Position numbers and translations under genes: made by a program. DNA of 62,275 nucleotides from contig DASPKX010000004.1 in NCBI GenBank assembly GCA_035627835.1, forward strand, positions 1 to 62,275, in the 5' to 3' direction. Below are positions 16,839 to 24,602 of the stretch, in pieces. How positions within the stretch are numbered: the stretch's first letter is position 1; the number at the start of each line of letters is the position of its first letter. The notes below the pieces were generated by a model, which saw nothing but the letters and a program-made list of their open reading frames with translations, made no database searches and was not told where the DNA came from. This DNA comes from DASPKX01 sp035627835. Lineage in GTDB: Bacteria; Verrucomicrobiota; Verrucomicrobiia; Limisphaerales; SXQI01.

Positions 16839-19199
16839 TTAATAGTCACGGGTGAAGCCGACGCTAAAGTTGAAGCGCCCGGTGCCACTGGTGTCCTCGT
16901 TGCGAGTTATGGGGATGCCATAATCGAGACGGAGCGGACCCATGCGCGGGATATTCAACCGGATGCCGACGCCCCAGTTATCGTTGTAAATCTTCTGTCC
17001 AGGAACGGTCTCAAAACTGTATGCGTCCTGATAAACGTTACCGATGTCATAGAACAGTGCGAAGCGCAAACGTTCAATGATCGGGATGCTGTATTCCAGG
17101 GACCCGAACCAGTAAGTCTCGCCGCCTACGGGCTCACCGCCCACGCGAGGGCCAACGTGGCGGTAACGGAAGCCGCGCAATGTGTGCGAGCCGCCGAGGA
17201 AATAACGGTCGAAGAGCGGGACGCGATTGCTATCGCCGTATTCGTCCACCACGCCGATTTCGCTTTCGTAAATCCAGACGTGGTCCTCGAAAAAGCCGGG
17301 GAAGTACCAGTCCGAGGAAAGCTTAAGCTTGTAGAAATCCGCTTCAGCGCCCAACGGCCCGCCCGCAATTTCACCGAACAGCTCCGTGCGCTCGCCGCGG
17401 CTTGGGAGCTGGACGCTGTTCCGCGTGTCATGCGCGAGGCTTGCCCCAATTTTAGAGACCAGGGTGCTGCCTTCCTCATCTTTGATGACCTGAGGCGCTG
17501 AAGCATCAACGTCCTCGATAGTGATGTTCTCCAGCGTGTAGCTGACCGAACCGACAAGGTTCATCGGAAGCGAGCGGGTGAGGCTCAAGCGAGTGCCGGC
17601 TTGCGTGAGATCATACACGTCCGAGAGGAAGTTCATCTCGGAGTAGTAAAGATCCACTCCCAAGGCGAGGCGGCGGTTCAAAAACCAAGGCTCCACGAAG
17701 GAGAGCTGATAATCTTTACGGCGCAGACCGACGGTGGCGCCAACGCGGAGCTTTTGGCCCCCGCCGCGGAAGTAAGGCGGGTTGAAAAGATCGAAGTTGC
17801 CCTCGCGGTAACCAACGAAGCCGAACAAACTGTCGATCGAACTGAAGCCTGCGCCGAACTCAATATGCCCGGTGTTGCCTTCCTCAACATCAATGACGAG
17901 GTTCTTGCGATTTGGAGAAATCTCCGTTGGCTCTGGATCCGCTTCGACTTTCTCGAAGTAGCCCATTTGCTCCAAACGGCTCTTGCTGATCTTCACTCGA
18001 ACCATGTCAAAGGTTTCGCCCGGTGAGATGGCTAACTCACGGCGAATGACTTTGTCCTTGGTCTTGGTGTTACCCTGGATTTCGATTTTCTCGACGAAAG
18101 ACTTGCCTTTGTCCTCGTCCTGAATCTCGTACACGAGATCCATCGTGCCGCGCTCGACATTGGCGTTTTTGACAGGCCGTGGCCATGTGTCGATGTACCC
18201 TTTGGCGCCGTAGAAGTCCCGGATAGCTTCGAGGTCATCAGCCAATCCCTTCGGGGTGAAGATTTCGCCTTCAACCATCTTGGGGCGAATGCGTTTACCT
18301 TGCGAAGTGATGCCTTCGCGAATTTCCTCGTCGGTGAACAGGGTGTTGTTCTTGAAATCGACTGAGCCCACTTTGTATTGCTGGCCTTCGACGATATCCC
18401 AACGGACAATCGCCTTTTTCGGGCTGATCTGCTCCACATCGACCTTCTTGATTTCGAAGTCGATGTAGCCTTTTTCCTGGTAGAATTGCTTGAGGCGCTC
18501 TTCGTCCTCTTCCATCACATCGTCTTTGACGACACCGCTGCCGGTCAGCCACGAGAACATCCAGTGCTTTCGGGTCTTAACGGTGCGGCGGAGTTTGCGC
18601 TCTTTGATGGCCTCGTTGCCATTAAACTCCACGCGCTCGATCTTGACCTTGGGCGCTTCTGTGATCTCAAACGTGGCCACGCCGCGGCCGGATGCCTCCT
18701 CGATGGAGGTGGTGTACTTCACCTGGGTCTTCTGATACCCAGACTTTTGGTACATCTTGTAGATTTCCTGGGTGTCGGAGAAGAGCTTCCGCTCGTTGAG
18801 CGGCTCGCCAACTTTGGAGGTGACGCGCTTGAGGAGCTTCTTACGGCTGAACTTCTTGTTCCCTTCGAAGCGGACTTCCGAAAGCGTTGGTTTCCCTTGA
18901 ACGACGTAGATGAGCTTGATGCCGTTATCGATGTTCTCGATGGAAACGCGAATGTTGTGGAAGAGCCCGGTCGCGTACAGATTGCGGACGTCATCGTCAA
19001 CGCTCGTCCGGTTGTACGGATCGCCCTCTTTGACCCGGACATTCGCCAGGATCAACGAGTCGCTAGCGGCGGCGGGGCCGACATGGCGGATCTCGATTTT
19101 CTGAATGGCAGGGCCCTGCTGCGCAAAAATCCCGCTTTCGCAGGAAAGAATGAGGGCTAAAAGGAATGCGACCTTGCGGAGGGATAATTTCATCGTCAT
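16839..19199 (-). CDS. bamA: Outer membrane assembly factor BamA
   Basis: This protein has 786 residues, with a signal peptide ending near residue 26 (FLLALILSCESGIFAQ). Five POTRA repeats cover about 30-445 (for example IQKIEIRHVG, LSEVRFEGNKKFS, IERVEFNGNEAI, FVEKIEIQGNTKT). A 16-strand barrel domain begins near FGAGFSSIDSLFGFVGYREG and includes the diagnostic LRGFRYRHVGPR (the RGF loop that plugs the barrel). It inserts beta-barrel proteins into the outer membrane. The start ATG overlaps the dnaB stop (ATGA); a second ATG two codons later is possible. The dnaB-bamA-skp arrangement is one operon. Confidence 0.96.
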   Translation of the reverse strand: MTMKLSLRKVAFLLALILSCESGIFAQQGPAIQKIEIRHVGPAAASDSLILANVRVKEGDPYNRTSVDDDVRNLYATGLFHNIRVSIENIDNGIKLIYVVQGKPTLSEVRFEGNKKFSRKKLLKRVTSKVGEPLNERKLFSDTQEIYKMYQKSGYQKTQVKYTTSIEEASGRGVATFEITEAPKVKIERVEFNGNEAIKERKLRRTVKTRKHWMFSWLTGSGVVKDDVMEEDEERLKQFYQEKGYIDFEIKKVDVEQISPKKAIVRWDIVEGQQYKVGSVDFKNNTLFTDEEIREGITSQGKRIRPKMVEGEIFTPKGLADDLEAIRDFYGAKGYIDTWPRPVKNANVERGTMDLVYEIQDEDKGKSFVEKIEIQGNTKTKDKVIRRELAISPGETFDMVRVKISKSRLEQMGYFEKVEADPEPTEISPNRKNLVIDVEEGNTGHIEFGAGFSSIDSLFGFVGYREGNFDLFNPPYFRGGGQKLRVGATVGLRRKDYQLSFVEPWFLNRRLALGVDLYYSEMNFLSDVYDLTQAGTRLSLTRSLPMNLVGSVSYTLENITIEDVDASAPQVIKDEEGSTLVSKIGASLAHDTRNSVQLPSRGERTELFGEIAGGPLGAEADFYKLKLSSDWYFPGFFEDHVWIYESEIGVVDEYGDSNRVPLFDRYFLGGSHTLRGFRYRHVGPRVGGEPVGGETYWFGSLEYSIPIIERLRFALFYDIGNVYQDAYSFETVPGQKIYNDNWGVGIRLNIPRMGPLRLDYGIPITRNEDTSGTGRFNFSVGFTRDY

Positions 19200-20635
19200 T
19201 CGTGCGGCATGTCCTCGGCGCTGACTTTGGCAGCGCTCTCGAACCGGGTGATGGAACGCAAAAACGTCAGAGGGACATCACCCGTGGGGCCGTTACGTTG
19301 TTTAGCAATCAGCAGATTCACACCTCGAACATCGCTTTCGCCAGCCTCGTCCTCTTCGCGCTCACTTTCAGGGCGATAGAGAAGACCAACAAGATCGGCG
19401 TCCTGTTCAATGGACCCGGATTCACGCAAATCGGAGAGACGCGGCTTGCGGCTTTTGTCCTTTTCGAGTTCGCGATTCAGCTGGGCCAGCACGATAACGG
19501 GCACGTTCAATTCTTTGGCTAAAGCCTTGATGCCGTTGGAAATCTCAGCGATTTCCTGCTGCCGATTTTCAACTCGGCGCGAAGTAGAATGGAGCAACTG
19601 CAAGTAGTCAATTACAAACAACTGGACGCCATATTGCTGGTGCATGCGGCGCGCTTTGGCGCGGAGTTGAAGGATCGACAGGCCGGAGCTGTCGTCGATG
19701 TAAAGCGGAGCATTTGCGAGTTTCCCAGCTGCTCCGGTGAGCTTCGGGAAGTCGCGCTCGGCCAGGAACCCTTCACGGATGTTGCGGAGGTTCACGCGCG
19801 CGCGTGAGCAAAGCATGCGCAGAACGAGGGAGGCCGAGGTCATTTCCAAGCTGAACACCCCAACGGGGATGTTCGCGTCGAGGGCGACATGCTCGGCGAT
19901 GTTCATGGCAAAGCTGGTTTTGCCCATGCTCGGACGGGCGGCGATGATGAGCATGTCGCCCTTTTGCAGACCGCTGGTCATGCGGTCGAAGTCCTGGAAT
20001 CCAGTCGGGATGCCAGTGAGCATCCCCTGGCGCTTGTGGTAATCCTCGATCGTCGTGATGGCCTGGCGGACGAGGTCGCGTATGCCGGTGGATTTTTGCT
20101 CCGCGCGCTCCTGCCCAATGAGCAGGACGTCACGCTCAGCTTCGTCGAGCAGGGTGTTGACTTCACCTTCGTTGTCGTAAGCGCGGGAGACGACGGAGGT
20201 GCAGGTTTGAATCATCCGCCGAAGAAGGTATTTCTCGCGGATGATATCGAGGTAGTACGGCAGGTTGGCAGCGCTCGGGACTGAGTCCGCGAGGGAAGCA
20301 AGGTAAGCGAGACCGCCGATGGTTTCGAGCTGGCCGCTGTCTTTGAGATGTTGCTGGACGGTGATAAGATCGATCGCTTCCTTCTTGTCGTACATCTCCG
20401 CGAGAAGATCGAAAATGACCTGATGGCGGAGATCGTAAAACACTTTGGTGCCGGACCGGAGAACTTCGAGGCATGTGCCCATGCACTCGTTCGGAGAGAG
20501 GAACACGCAACCCAAAGTCCCCTGCTCTGCTTCGATAGAATGCGGGGGAATACGATCCAGGGAGAGGGACGGGGTGGGGCTGGCGCCGCGGAAGCGCGGC
20601 TTGTTCGTCTCGGAGGGTGGCTGCGGGTCGAGCAT
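19196..20635 (-). CDS. dnaB: Replicative DNA helicase DnaB
   Basis: This hexameric helicase of 479 residues has an N-terminal DnaB domain (about 30-130, PPHSIEAEQGTLGCVFL), a linker, and a RecA-like ATPase with Walker A ARPSMGKTSFAMN, FSLEMT, Walker B VIDYLQLL and the C-terminal DLRESGSIEQDADLVGLLYR. It unwinds DNA at the replication fork and loads primase. No intein is seen; the region around Walker A is continuous. The 319 bases upstream probably hold the operon promoter, although I cannot point to a convincing -35/-10 pair. Confidence 0.97.
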   Translation of the reverse strand: MLDPQPPSETNKPRFRGASPTPSLSLDRIPPHSIEAEQGTLGCVFLSPNECMGTCLEVLRSGTKVFYDLRHQVIFDLLAEMYDKKEAIDLITVQQHLKDSGQLETIGGLAYLASLADSVPSAANLPYYLDIIREKYLLRRMIQTCTSVVSRAYDNEGEVNTLLDEAERDVLLIGQERAEQKSTGIRDLVRQAITTIEDYHKRQGMLTGIPTGFQDFDRMTSGLQKGDMLIIAARPSMGKTSFAMNIAEHVALDANIPVGVFSLEMTSASLVLRMLCSRARVNLRNIREGFLAERDFPKLTGAAGKLANAPLYIDDSSGLSILQLRAKARRMHQQYGVQLFVIDYLQLLHSTSRRVENRQQEIAEISNGIKALAKELNVPVIVLAQLNRELEKDKSRKPRLSDLRESGSIEQDADLVGLLYRPESEREEDEAGESDVRGVNLLIAKQRNGPTGDVPLTFLRSITRFESAAKVSAEDMPHE

Positions 20636-20954
20636 GGTGGAGAGTCAACGGGAAGGAGGTTTAACTTTCAATGTGAACTTGGGGATTGATGTTCGGGGCG
20701 TACTGACAGGTTGCTGGCAGGTTGTTCACAATGTGCTGGCGCCCACAACAAGTCCTCACCACTAGAATAGGTTTGGGAATCTTTTGGATCGACCGGGCGC
20801 GGCCGGATGAAAACAGCTTAGCACGACTTCGAGATTCCTGATTTTTATTAAAGTTACGCGACCAGTTGGCGCGGATGCAGGACTGCTTTACGGAACCAGG
20901 AAGATCACATGTAACCGTGACCGTAATGTTGTCCCGGTTGTTTGAGTCTTTCCG
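20636..20954. other. Intergenic region upstream of dnaB, no gene seen
   Basis: These 319 bases separate the dnaB start from the end of the cobalamin-binding protein gene, both on the minus strand. Short open frames here show no family likeness. A single TTGTTCACA resembles a relaxed DnaA box but is isolated. No hairpin with a U tract was found. The dnaB promoter is expected here by position only. Confidence 0.4.
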
Positions 20955-21866
20955 TCAAGTCACGATGGCTATGCGCTCCGAGTTCTGGAAATCGTCATTC
21001 CCCAGGAAAAGGTTGGCTAGAAGTTCAATGCCATCAACCACGCGGCGGGTTGGGGGGCTGAAGTAGCTGGCGTCAACTGCGTAAACTCGATCATTATAAA
21101 CGGCCGGCCAATCTTGCGCTTCCGATCGAGCAGTGAGATCGCGCGCCTGTTCCATGCAGCCGTCCAGGGAGAAGCCGCAGGAGATTACGATAAGGGCCTC
21201 GGGGCGGGCGGCGGTGACTTCCTCCAACTTCACACGGACGGAATCCTTCCACTTGCGCCCGAGGGGATCGTGTCCGCCAGCCATTTCGACTTGTTCGGGA
21301 ACCCAATGCCCGCAGCAGTAGAGGGGATCTGTCCATTCGGCGCAGAAGACCCGCAAGGGTTGCCTACCGGCCACTCGACTTTGGAAAACGTCAATGCGAG
21401 CTAGATCGGTGCAGATCAACTCCTCCGCGCGGTGCAAAGTCCCGGTTAAATGGGCGAGATTTCGCAAGTCGTTATGGATGTCCGCGATGGAGTGCGGAGA
21501 CATCCAGAGCACCTCGGGTTGGTGTGGCAAGGCGCGAAGCGCGCGGGATACCTCGTTGCCCGCCGGCGCACAAACCTGGCAGAGATCCTGCGTCAGAATG
21601 TGGGTTGGCTCCAGGCTGCGAAGCAGTTCCTCGTCAACGGCATACAGGCTCTCCCCACGTCGCAAACGCTCGCTGACAGCTGTGTCGATTTGCCGGGGAG
21701 TCATGGTTGCGGCTGGGATGGCGCTATGAACGACGACCGGTTTATTTGCAAGCGAAGGCGGGTAATCGCATTCGTGCGAGATGCCGACCAGTTGATCCCC
21801 GAGGCCCAGGTCACAGGCAAGTTCTGTGGCGGAAGGAAGGAACGAAACGATGCGGAGGTCTTTCAT
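20955..21866 (-). CDS. BtuF-like cobalamin-binding protein
   Basis: This 303-residue protein of the periplasmic-binding (TroA/BtuF) fold starts IVSFLPSATELACDLGLGDQLVGIS, with the typical HECDYPP after it. Other landmarks are THILTQDLCQVCAP, VLWMSPHSIADI and a C-terminal DASYFSPPTRRVVDGIELL. No signal peptide or lipobox is visible at the start, unlike E. coli BtuF, so the protein may be cytoplasmic or the true location is unclear. It is the last gene of the riboswitch-led operon, joined to the DUF6580 gene by an ATGA overlap. That context supports a role in binding cobalamin or a precursor. No BtuC or BtuD gene is nearby. Confidence 0.85.
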   Translation of the reverse strand: MKDLRIVSFLPSATELACDLGLGDQLVGISHECDYPPSLANKPVVVHSAIPAATMTPRQIDTAVSERLRRGESLYAVDEELLRSLEPTHILTQDLCQVCAPAGNEVSRALRALPHQPEVLWMSPHSIADIHNDLRNLAHLTGTLHRAEELICTDLARIDVFQSRVAGRQPLRVFCAEWTDPLYCCGHWVPEQVEMAGGHDPLGRKWKDSVRVKLEEVTAARPEALIVISCGFSLDGCMEQARDLTARSEAQDWPAVYNDRVYAVDASYFSPPTRRVVDGIELLANLFLGNDDFQNSERIAIVT

Positions 21867-22372
21867 GCGGTGGCCTCCACGCGCTTGAAACGATGCTGCG
21901 CCAGAGCCGCTATGCCGAAGATGCAGGCGGAATAGACGAGGTCACCGAGGAGAGTGTTCTTAAAGTGCGGGAGGGCTGCGGTGTAACAGGCAACCAAGCC
22001 CATGGTGGTTCGTGGATATGTGCCGAGCTGAGCCCAAACGGCAAAGTTCGTCACAATGAAGAACACGACCGAGCCGCTCGCAGCGGCTGCAATGACACGC
22101 CAAGCGTTGCGTTTTTCGCGCAGCTTGAAGCCAATCAGCACCGTGAGGAAGAACGCCCCATAAACAGCCGGCATGAGAACGTGAAGGCCGAGCCAGAGAT
22201 CCCTGAGGAGCAAGACGGCGAACGGAAATCCGAAAGCGGCGCGTCGATCGAGGAACGACGCTCCGGAGAAAAGAGCGATTGCCGCCATCGGGGTGAAGTT
22301 TTGGGGATGCGGGAATAGCGTTGATAGAGTTGCAGCGATAATCATCGCGGCAGGGATCAAGAATTGGTTCAT
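21863..22372 (-). CDS. DUF6580-type integral membrane protein
   Basis: The protein has 169 residues from ATG 22372, which overlaps the TGA ending the DUF71 frame. It starts MNQFLIPAAMIIAATLSTLFPHP, followed by NFTPMAAIALFSGASF and about five hydrophobic helices. The layout resembles small ECF-type S components and DUF6580 proteins. Because it lies between a DUF71 gene and a cobalamin-binding gene under a B12 riboswitch, a part in corrinoid or precursor uptake is a reasonable inference. No energising ECF ATPase is seen nearby. Confidence 0.75.
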   Translation of the reverse strand: MNQFLIPAAMIIAATLSTLFPHPQNFTPMAAIALFSGASFLDRRAAFGFPFAVLLLRDLWLGLHVLMPAVYGAFFLTVLIGFKLREKRNAWRVIAAAASGSVVFFIVTNFAVWAQLGTYPRTTMGLVACYTAALPHFKNTLLGDLVYSACIFGIAALAQHRFKRVEATA

Positions 22373-23070
22373 TGTTTTACTTTTTTTATTCTGTTTTGCA
22401 TCGGTTGAAGTTCTGCGTAGCAATAGTCTCCCCGGTGAACGGAGCGGCCATTTCGACAGCGGACCGGTTCACGAAAGATCGGGCCATCGAAAACGAAGGT
22501 ATGGAACTCGCCGTTTTCCCCGCATGGATCAACAGTGGACGGCAGATCGTTGAGCAAGGATTAATCGAAAAGCCGCCCTGCGAACTTTGCGTCGAGCTGG
22601 CGAGCGTCGACGCAGACCACCATCGCCTTGAACCCGGCGTCAATGAAGTCCCGGGCGAGCTGTGAGGTGTTTGATGCCCAAAGCGGATAAAGCGAAGTTA
22701 TTCCAGCTCTGGCCACGAGGCGGTCACGGTAGTGGCGAATGTCCTCCAAATAGAGGTCGCCAAAGACCATTTGCTCCACACCCGCTGCTTTGAATTCGTG
22801 CAACGCCACGAGCATGGCTGCCTCGTATTGCTCGTTGTCGCAGTCGCGTGGAATGAAAACCTTTCGCAACGGAAGGTGGAGTTGCGCGGCTTGCTCGTTG
22901 AGCAGCGAGCAGCGAACGCCGTGAATGCTGACACGGCGGAAACCTTCCGTGCAGGTGGTCACAAGGGCTGCGACCTCGTAATCCTGGGATTGAAGAATGG
23001 CGCGCAAAGCCATCGCACTGTCTTTGCCTCCGCTCCAGCTGACCAATACAGGCTTCTTGCTCATGCTCAT
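22369..23070 (-). pseudogene. DUF71/COG2102 ATP-pyrophosphatase gene with in-frame TAA
   Basis: The frame starts MSMSKKPVLVSWSGGKDSAM, whose SGGKDS PP-loop is the AMP-forming ATP-pyrophosphatase motif of the diphthine-ammonia ligase-like DUF71 family. It continues through VSIHGVRCSLL, VFGDLYLEDIR and YPLWASNT to GRLFD, then meets TAA at 22561-22563 (codon 170). The same frame continues for another 63 codons with the family's C-terminal signature VDPCGENGEFHTFVFDGPIF, and ends at TGA 22369-22371, overlapping the next start by ATGA. An E-to-stop change (GAA to TAA) would explain it. It may be a recent nonsense mutation, a sequence error or readthrough. Bacterial DUF71 proteins have been predicted to act in B12 salvage, which fits the riboswitch upstream. 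Confidence 0.8.
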
Positions 23071-24086
23071 TCCAACGGCTGGGCCTGGATTCGGAAGAAG
23101 CGCTGACGATCAGCATTGGAAGCCTTGAAGACGAGTTCTTCACCGGTTCCTGTGAGGGGTTCCATCTGCGCCGTCCAATGAGTGAAATCAAGGCTTGTCT
23201 GCAGGCGATAGACCCAGTTCGTGCGGGAGATGAAACGAGCCTCAAAGTCCCCATCTGCGCAAAATGCGCGCAGGTTTTGGACGGGGGCCGCTGGAAAGCG
23301 AAGAACGAGATTGTCGATCACGCCAGTCGCCAGGATTGAGCCGGCAAAGGGGCCGTGCTGCCCCGCATCGCTATAGCTCGCAATGGCAAAGGCATCGACC
23401 TCGAACTGGGTGAACTTTGCTCCTAACCCGACGTTATTCGTGGCTAATCGCGCTGAAGTGACGGGGCCGACTGGCGCTCCGTCGGCCGTGATCGAGATCG
23501 TCGCGGTTTCGTTGGACGAGGTGTAGGCAAGGGCGATCTGGAGTGGCGTATCGAGTGGAAGATCAAAGACGCTGAAATTGTTCGGCCCGCTATAGTTCAT
23601 CGCTCCATTGGTGGAAAGAACCGCGGGCCAAATCGTTGAGCCAAACCCTGTGTCGGGCAGGAAGTTGAACTCGAGCAAATTTGGGGCGGCATTGGGGGCA
23701 GCTCGGAGGAAGCCAGGGGCGGAAGCATCGGCAAGATTCTGAAAGCCGAATGCGAGTTGGAAGGTTCCTGGTTTTTGAGGATTCACCCCGGCCGCGTAAT
23801 CATGAATGCGGAGGTCGAGTTCCGCGCTGAAGTCGTCGCGGCGCGTCATGATTGCGGGGAGCGGCAGCCGCAAATAGGTGTTGGGCCTGGAAGAATCCCA
23901 AGTAACAGAAAGATTCTGATCGGAGGGGTTCCACGTAATGAGTTGCGGATCGCCAACAGCGCGCCATTCGCGAAGCGTTGGGTCGGTGGCGAAGTTTTCG
24001 ACGAAGGGACTAGTGATCTGCGCGGGGCAAATCAAGGGCGCTGCCGCCACAAAAAATGCGACGGCGCGCAGCCGGATCGTTTGCAT
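23067..24086 (-). CDS. Secreted protein of unknown function under B12 riboswitch
   Basis: The protein has 339 residues from ATG 24086, chosen because it opens directly into a signal peptide (MQTIRLRAVAFFVAAAPLICPAQ). The body (about 24-285) is beta-rich with alternating hydrophobics (NLSVTWDSSRPNTYLRL, DDFSAELDLRIHD, GTFQLAFGFQNL, PLQIALAYTSS, FTQFEVDAFAIASY), suggesting a LamG/jelly-roll sandwich. The last 50 residues form the YRLQTS..DFTHW...RQRFFRIQ module seen at the C terminus of many verrucomicrobial exported proteins. I do not recognise a characterised family. It is the first gene of the riboswitch operon, where a TonB receptor would normally be expected, so binding or release of corrinoids outside the cell is possible but unproven. 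It overlaps the DUF71 gene by four bases. Confidence 0.75.
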   Translation of the reverse strand: MQTIRLRAVAFFVAAAPLICPAQITSPFVENFATDPTLREWRAVGDPQLITWNPSDQNLSVTWDSSRPNTYLRLPLPAIMTRRDDFSAELDLRIHDYAAGVNPQKPGTFQLAFGFQNLADASAPGFLRAAPNAAPNLLEFNFLPDTGFGSTIWPAVLSTNGAMNYSGPNNFSVFDLPLDTPLQIALAYTSSNETATISITADGAPVGPVTSARLATNNVGLGAKFTQFEVDAFAIASYSDAGQHGPFAGSILATGVIDNLVLRFPAAPVQNLRAFCADGDFEARFISRTNWVYRLQTSLDFTHWTAQMEPLTGTGEELVFKASNADRQRFFRIQAQPLE

Positions 24087-24103
24087 GACTGGTCTTTCAT
24101 TCT

Positions 24104-24230
24104 GTTCGCTACGCATGAGCGAACGGTTTGGTTGAGAGACCAGCGCGGGAGCTGAAAACAACAAAGCCTTCAGCCCCCGACAAAACGGAGAATGAAGGCA
24201 TTCCACGAACCCGGTGAGACAGTCACCGGG
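24104..24230 (-). promoter_or_regulatory. Leader hairpins between riboswitch and first gene
   Basis: Three stems lie between the aptamer and the ATG at 24086. First, CCCGGTGA/TCACCGGG with a 5-base loop (24210-24230). Second, an 11-pair stem with one G-U at 24146-24179. Third, GTTCGCT/AGCGAAC with a 7-base loop (24104-24124), ending 17 bases before the start codon. None is followed by a strong U tract, so they look more like an expression platform acting on translation or folding than like an intrinsic terminator. The functional link to ligand binding is inferred. Confidence 0.5.
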
Positions 24231-24284
24231 CTGGCCTCATCCTTCTCTTGACGGAGAAGTAGCCCATTGAAGGGCCGGACGAGC

Positions 24285-24430
24285 GCATTCAAACCGATAT
24301 CCTGACTCCGAACTGATAGCCTCACTCCCGCCTTCCCAGCTGTTTCCAGCCAGTGGCAATTGGGAGTTCGTCGTTCGTTACAGTGGCGTAACCGTCCCCG
24401 ATTTGCACGGGGTTCCCTGCGTTTGGATGC
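24285..24430 (-). promoter_or_regulatory. Cobalamin (B12) riboswitch aptamer
   Basis: Read on the minus strand, the conserved blocks occur in order: GGGAACCCCGTGCAAATCGG, then GCCACTGTAA, GCCACTGGC, GGGAAGGCGGGAGTGAGG and the B12-box core AGTCAGGATATC (24296-24307). A closing stem pairs GCATCCAAAC (24421-24430) with GTTTGAATGC (24285-24294) with one mismatch. This is the class-I cobalamin aptamer pattern, which represses downstream genes when adenosylcobalamin is bound. It controls the minus-strand operon starting at 24086 through a leader of about 200 bases. It ends 173 bases short of the divergent selenoprotein gene. Confidence 0.95.
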
Positions 24431-24602
24431 AATCACGCGGGCCTAAGCCCGCAGGTTGTCAAAGAGCAAAGCGAGAGTTGCGACTAACTAAGGGTTGGAC
24501 AAGGAAAATCATGCGAGTCCCAGTAAAGTTGGCGAATGCTCCGTGCGAGCGCAGACGCTCCCGAAGGATTGCCGTTCGTGCGTAATCTGGGAGAATCACG
24601 TT

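Noticed and set aside
18378..19160. Plus-strand open frame of 260 codons over bamA
   Set aside because: It is antisense to POTRA-coding sequence and has no ribosome site or family pattern.
20722..20730. DnaA-box-like TTGTTCACA upstream of dnaB as sign of a replication origin
   Set aside because: It is single, mismatched and without neighbouring boxes or an AT-rich unwinding region.
22561..22563. TAA as a recoded amino acid in the DUF71 gene
   Set aside because: UAA is not used for selenocysteine or pyrrolysine in bacteria; nonsense mutation, error or readthrough is more likely.
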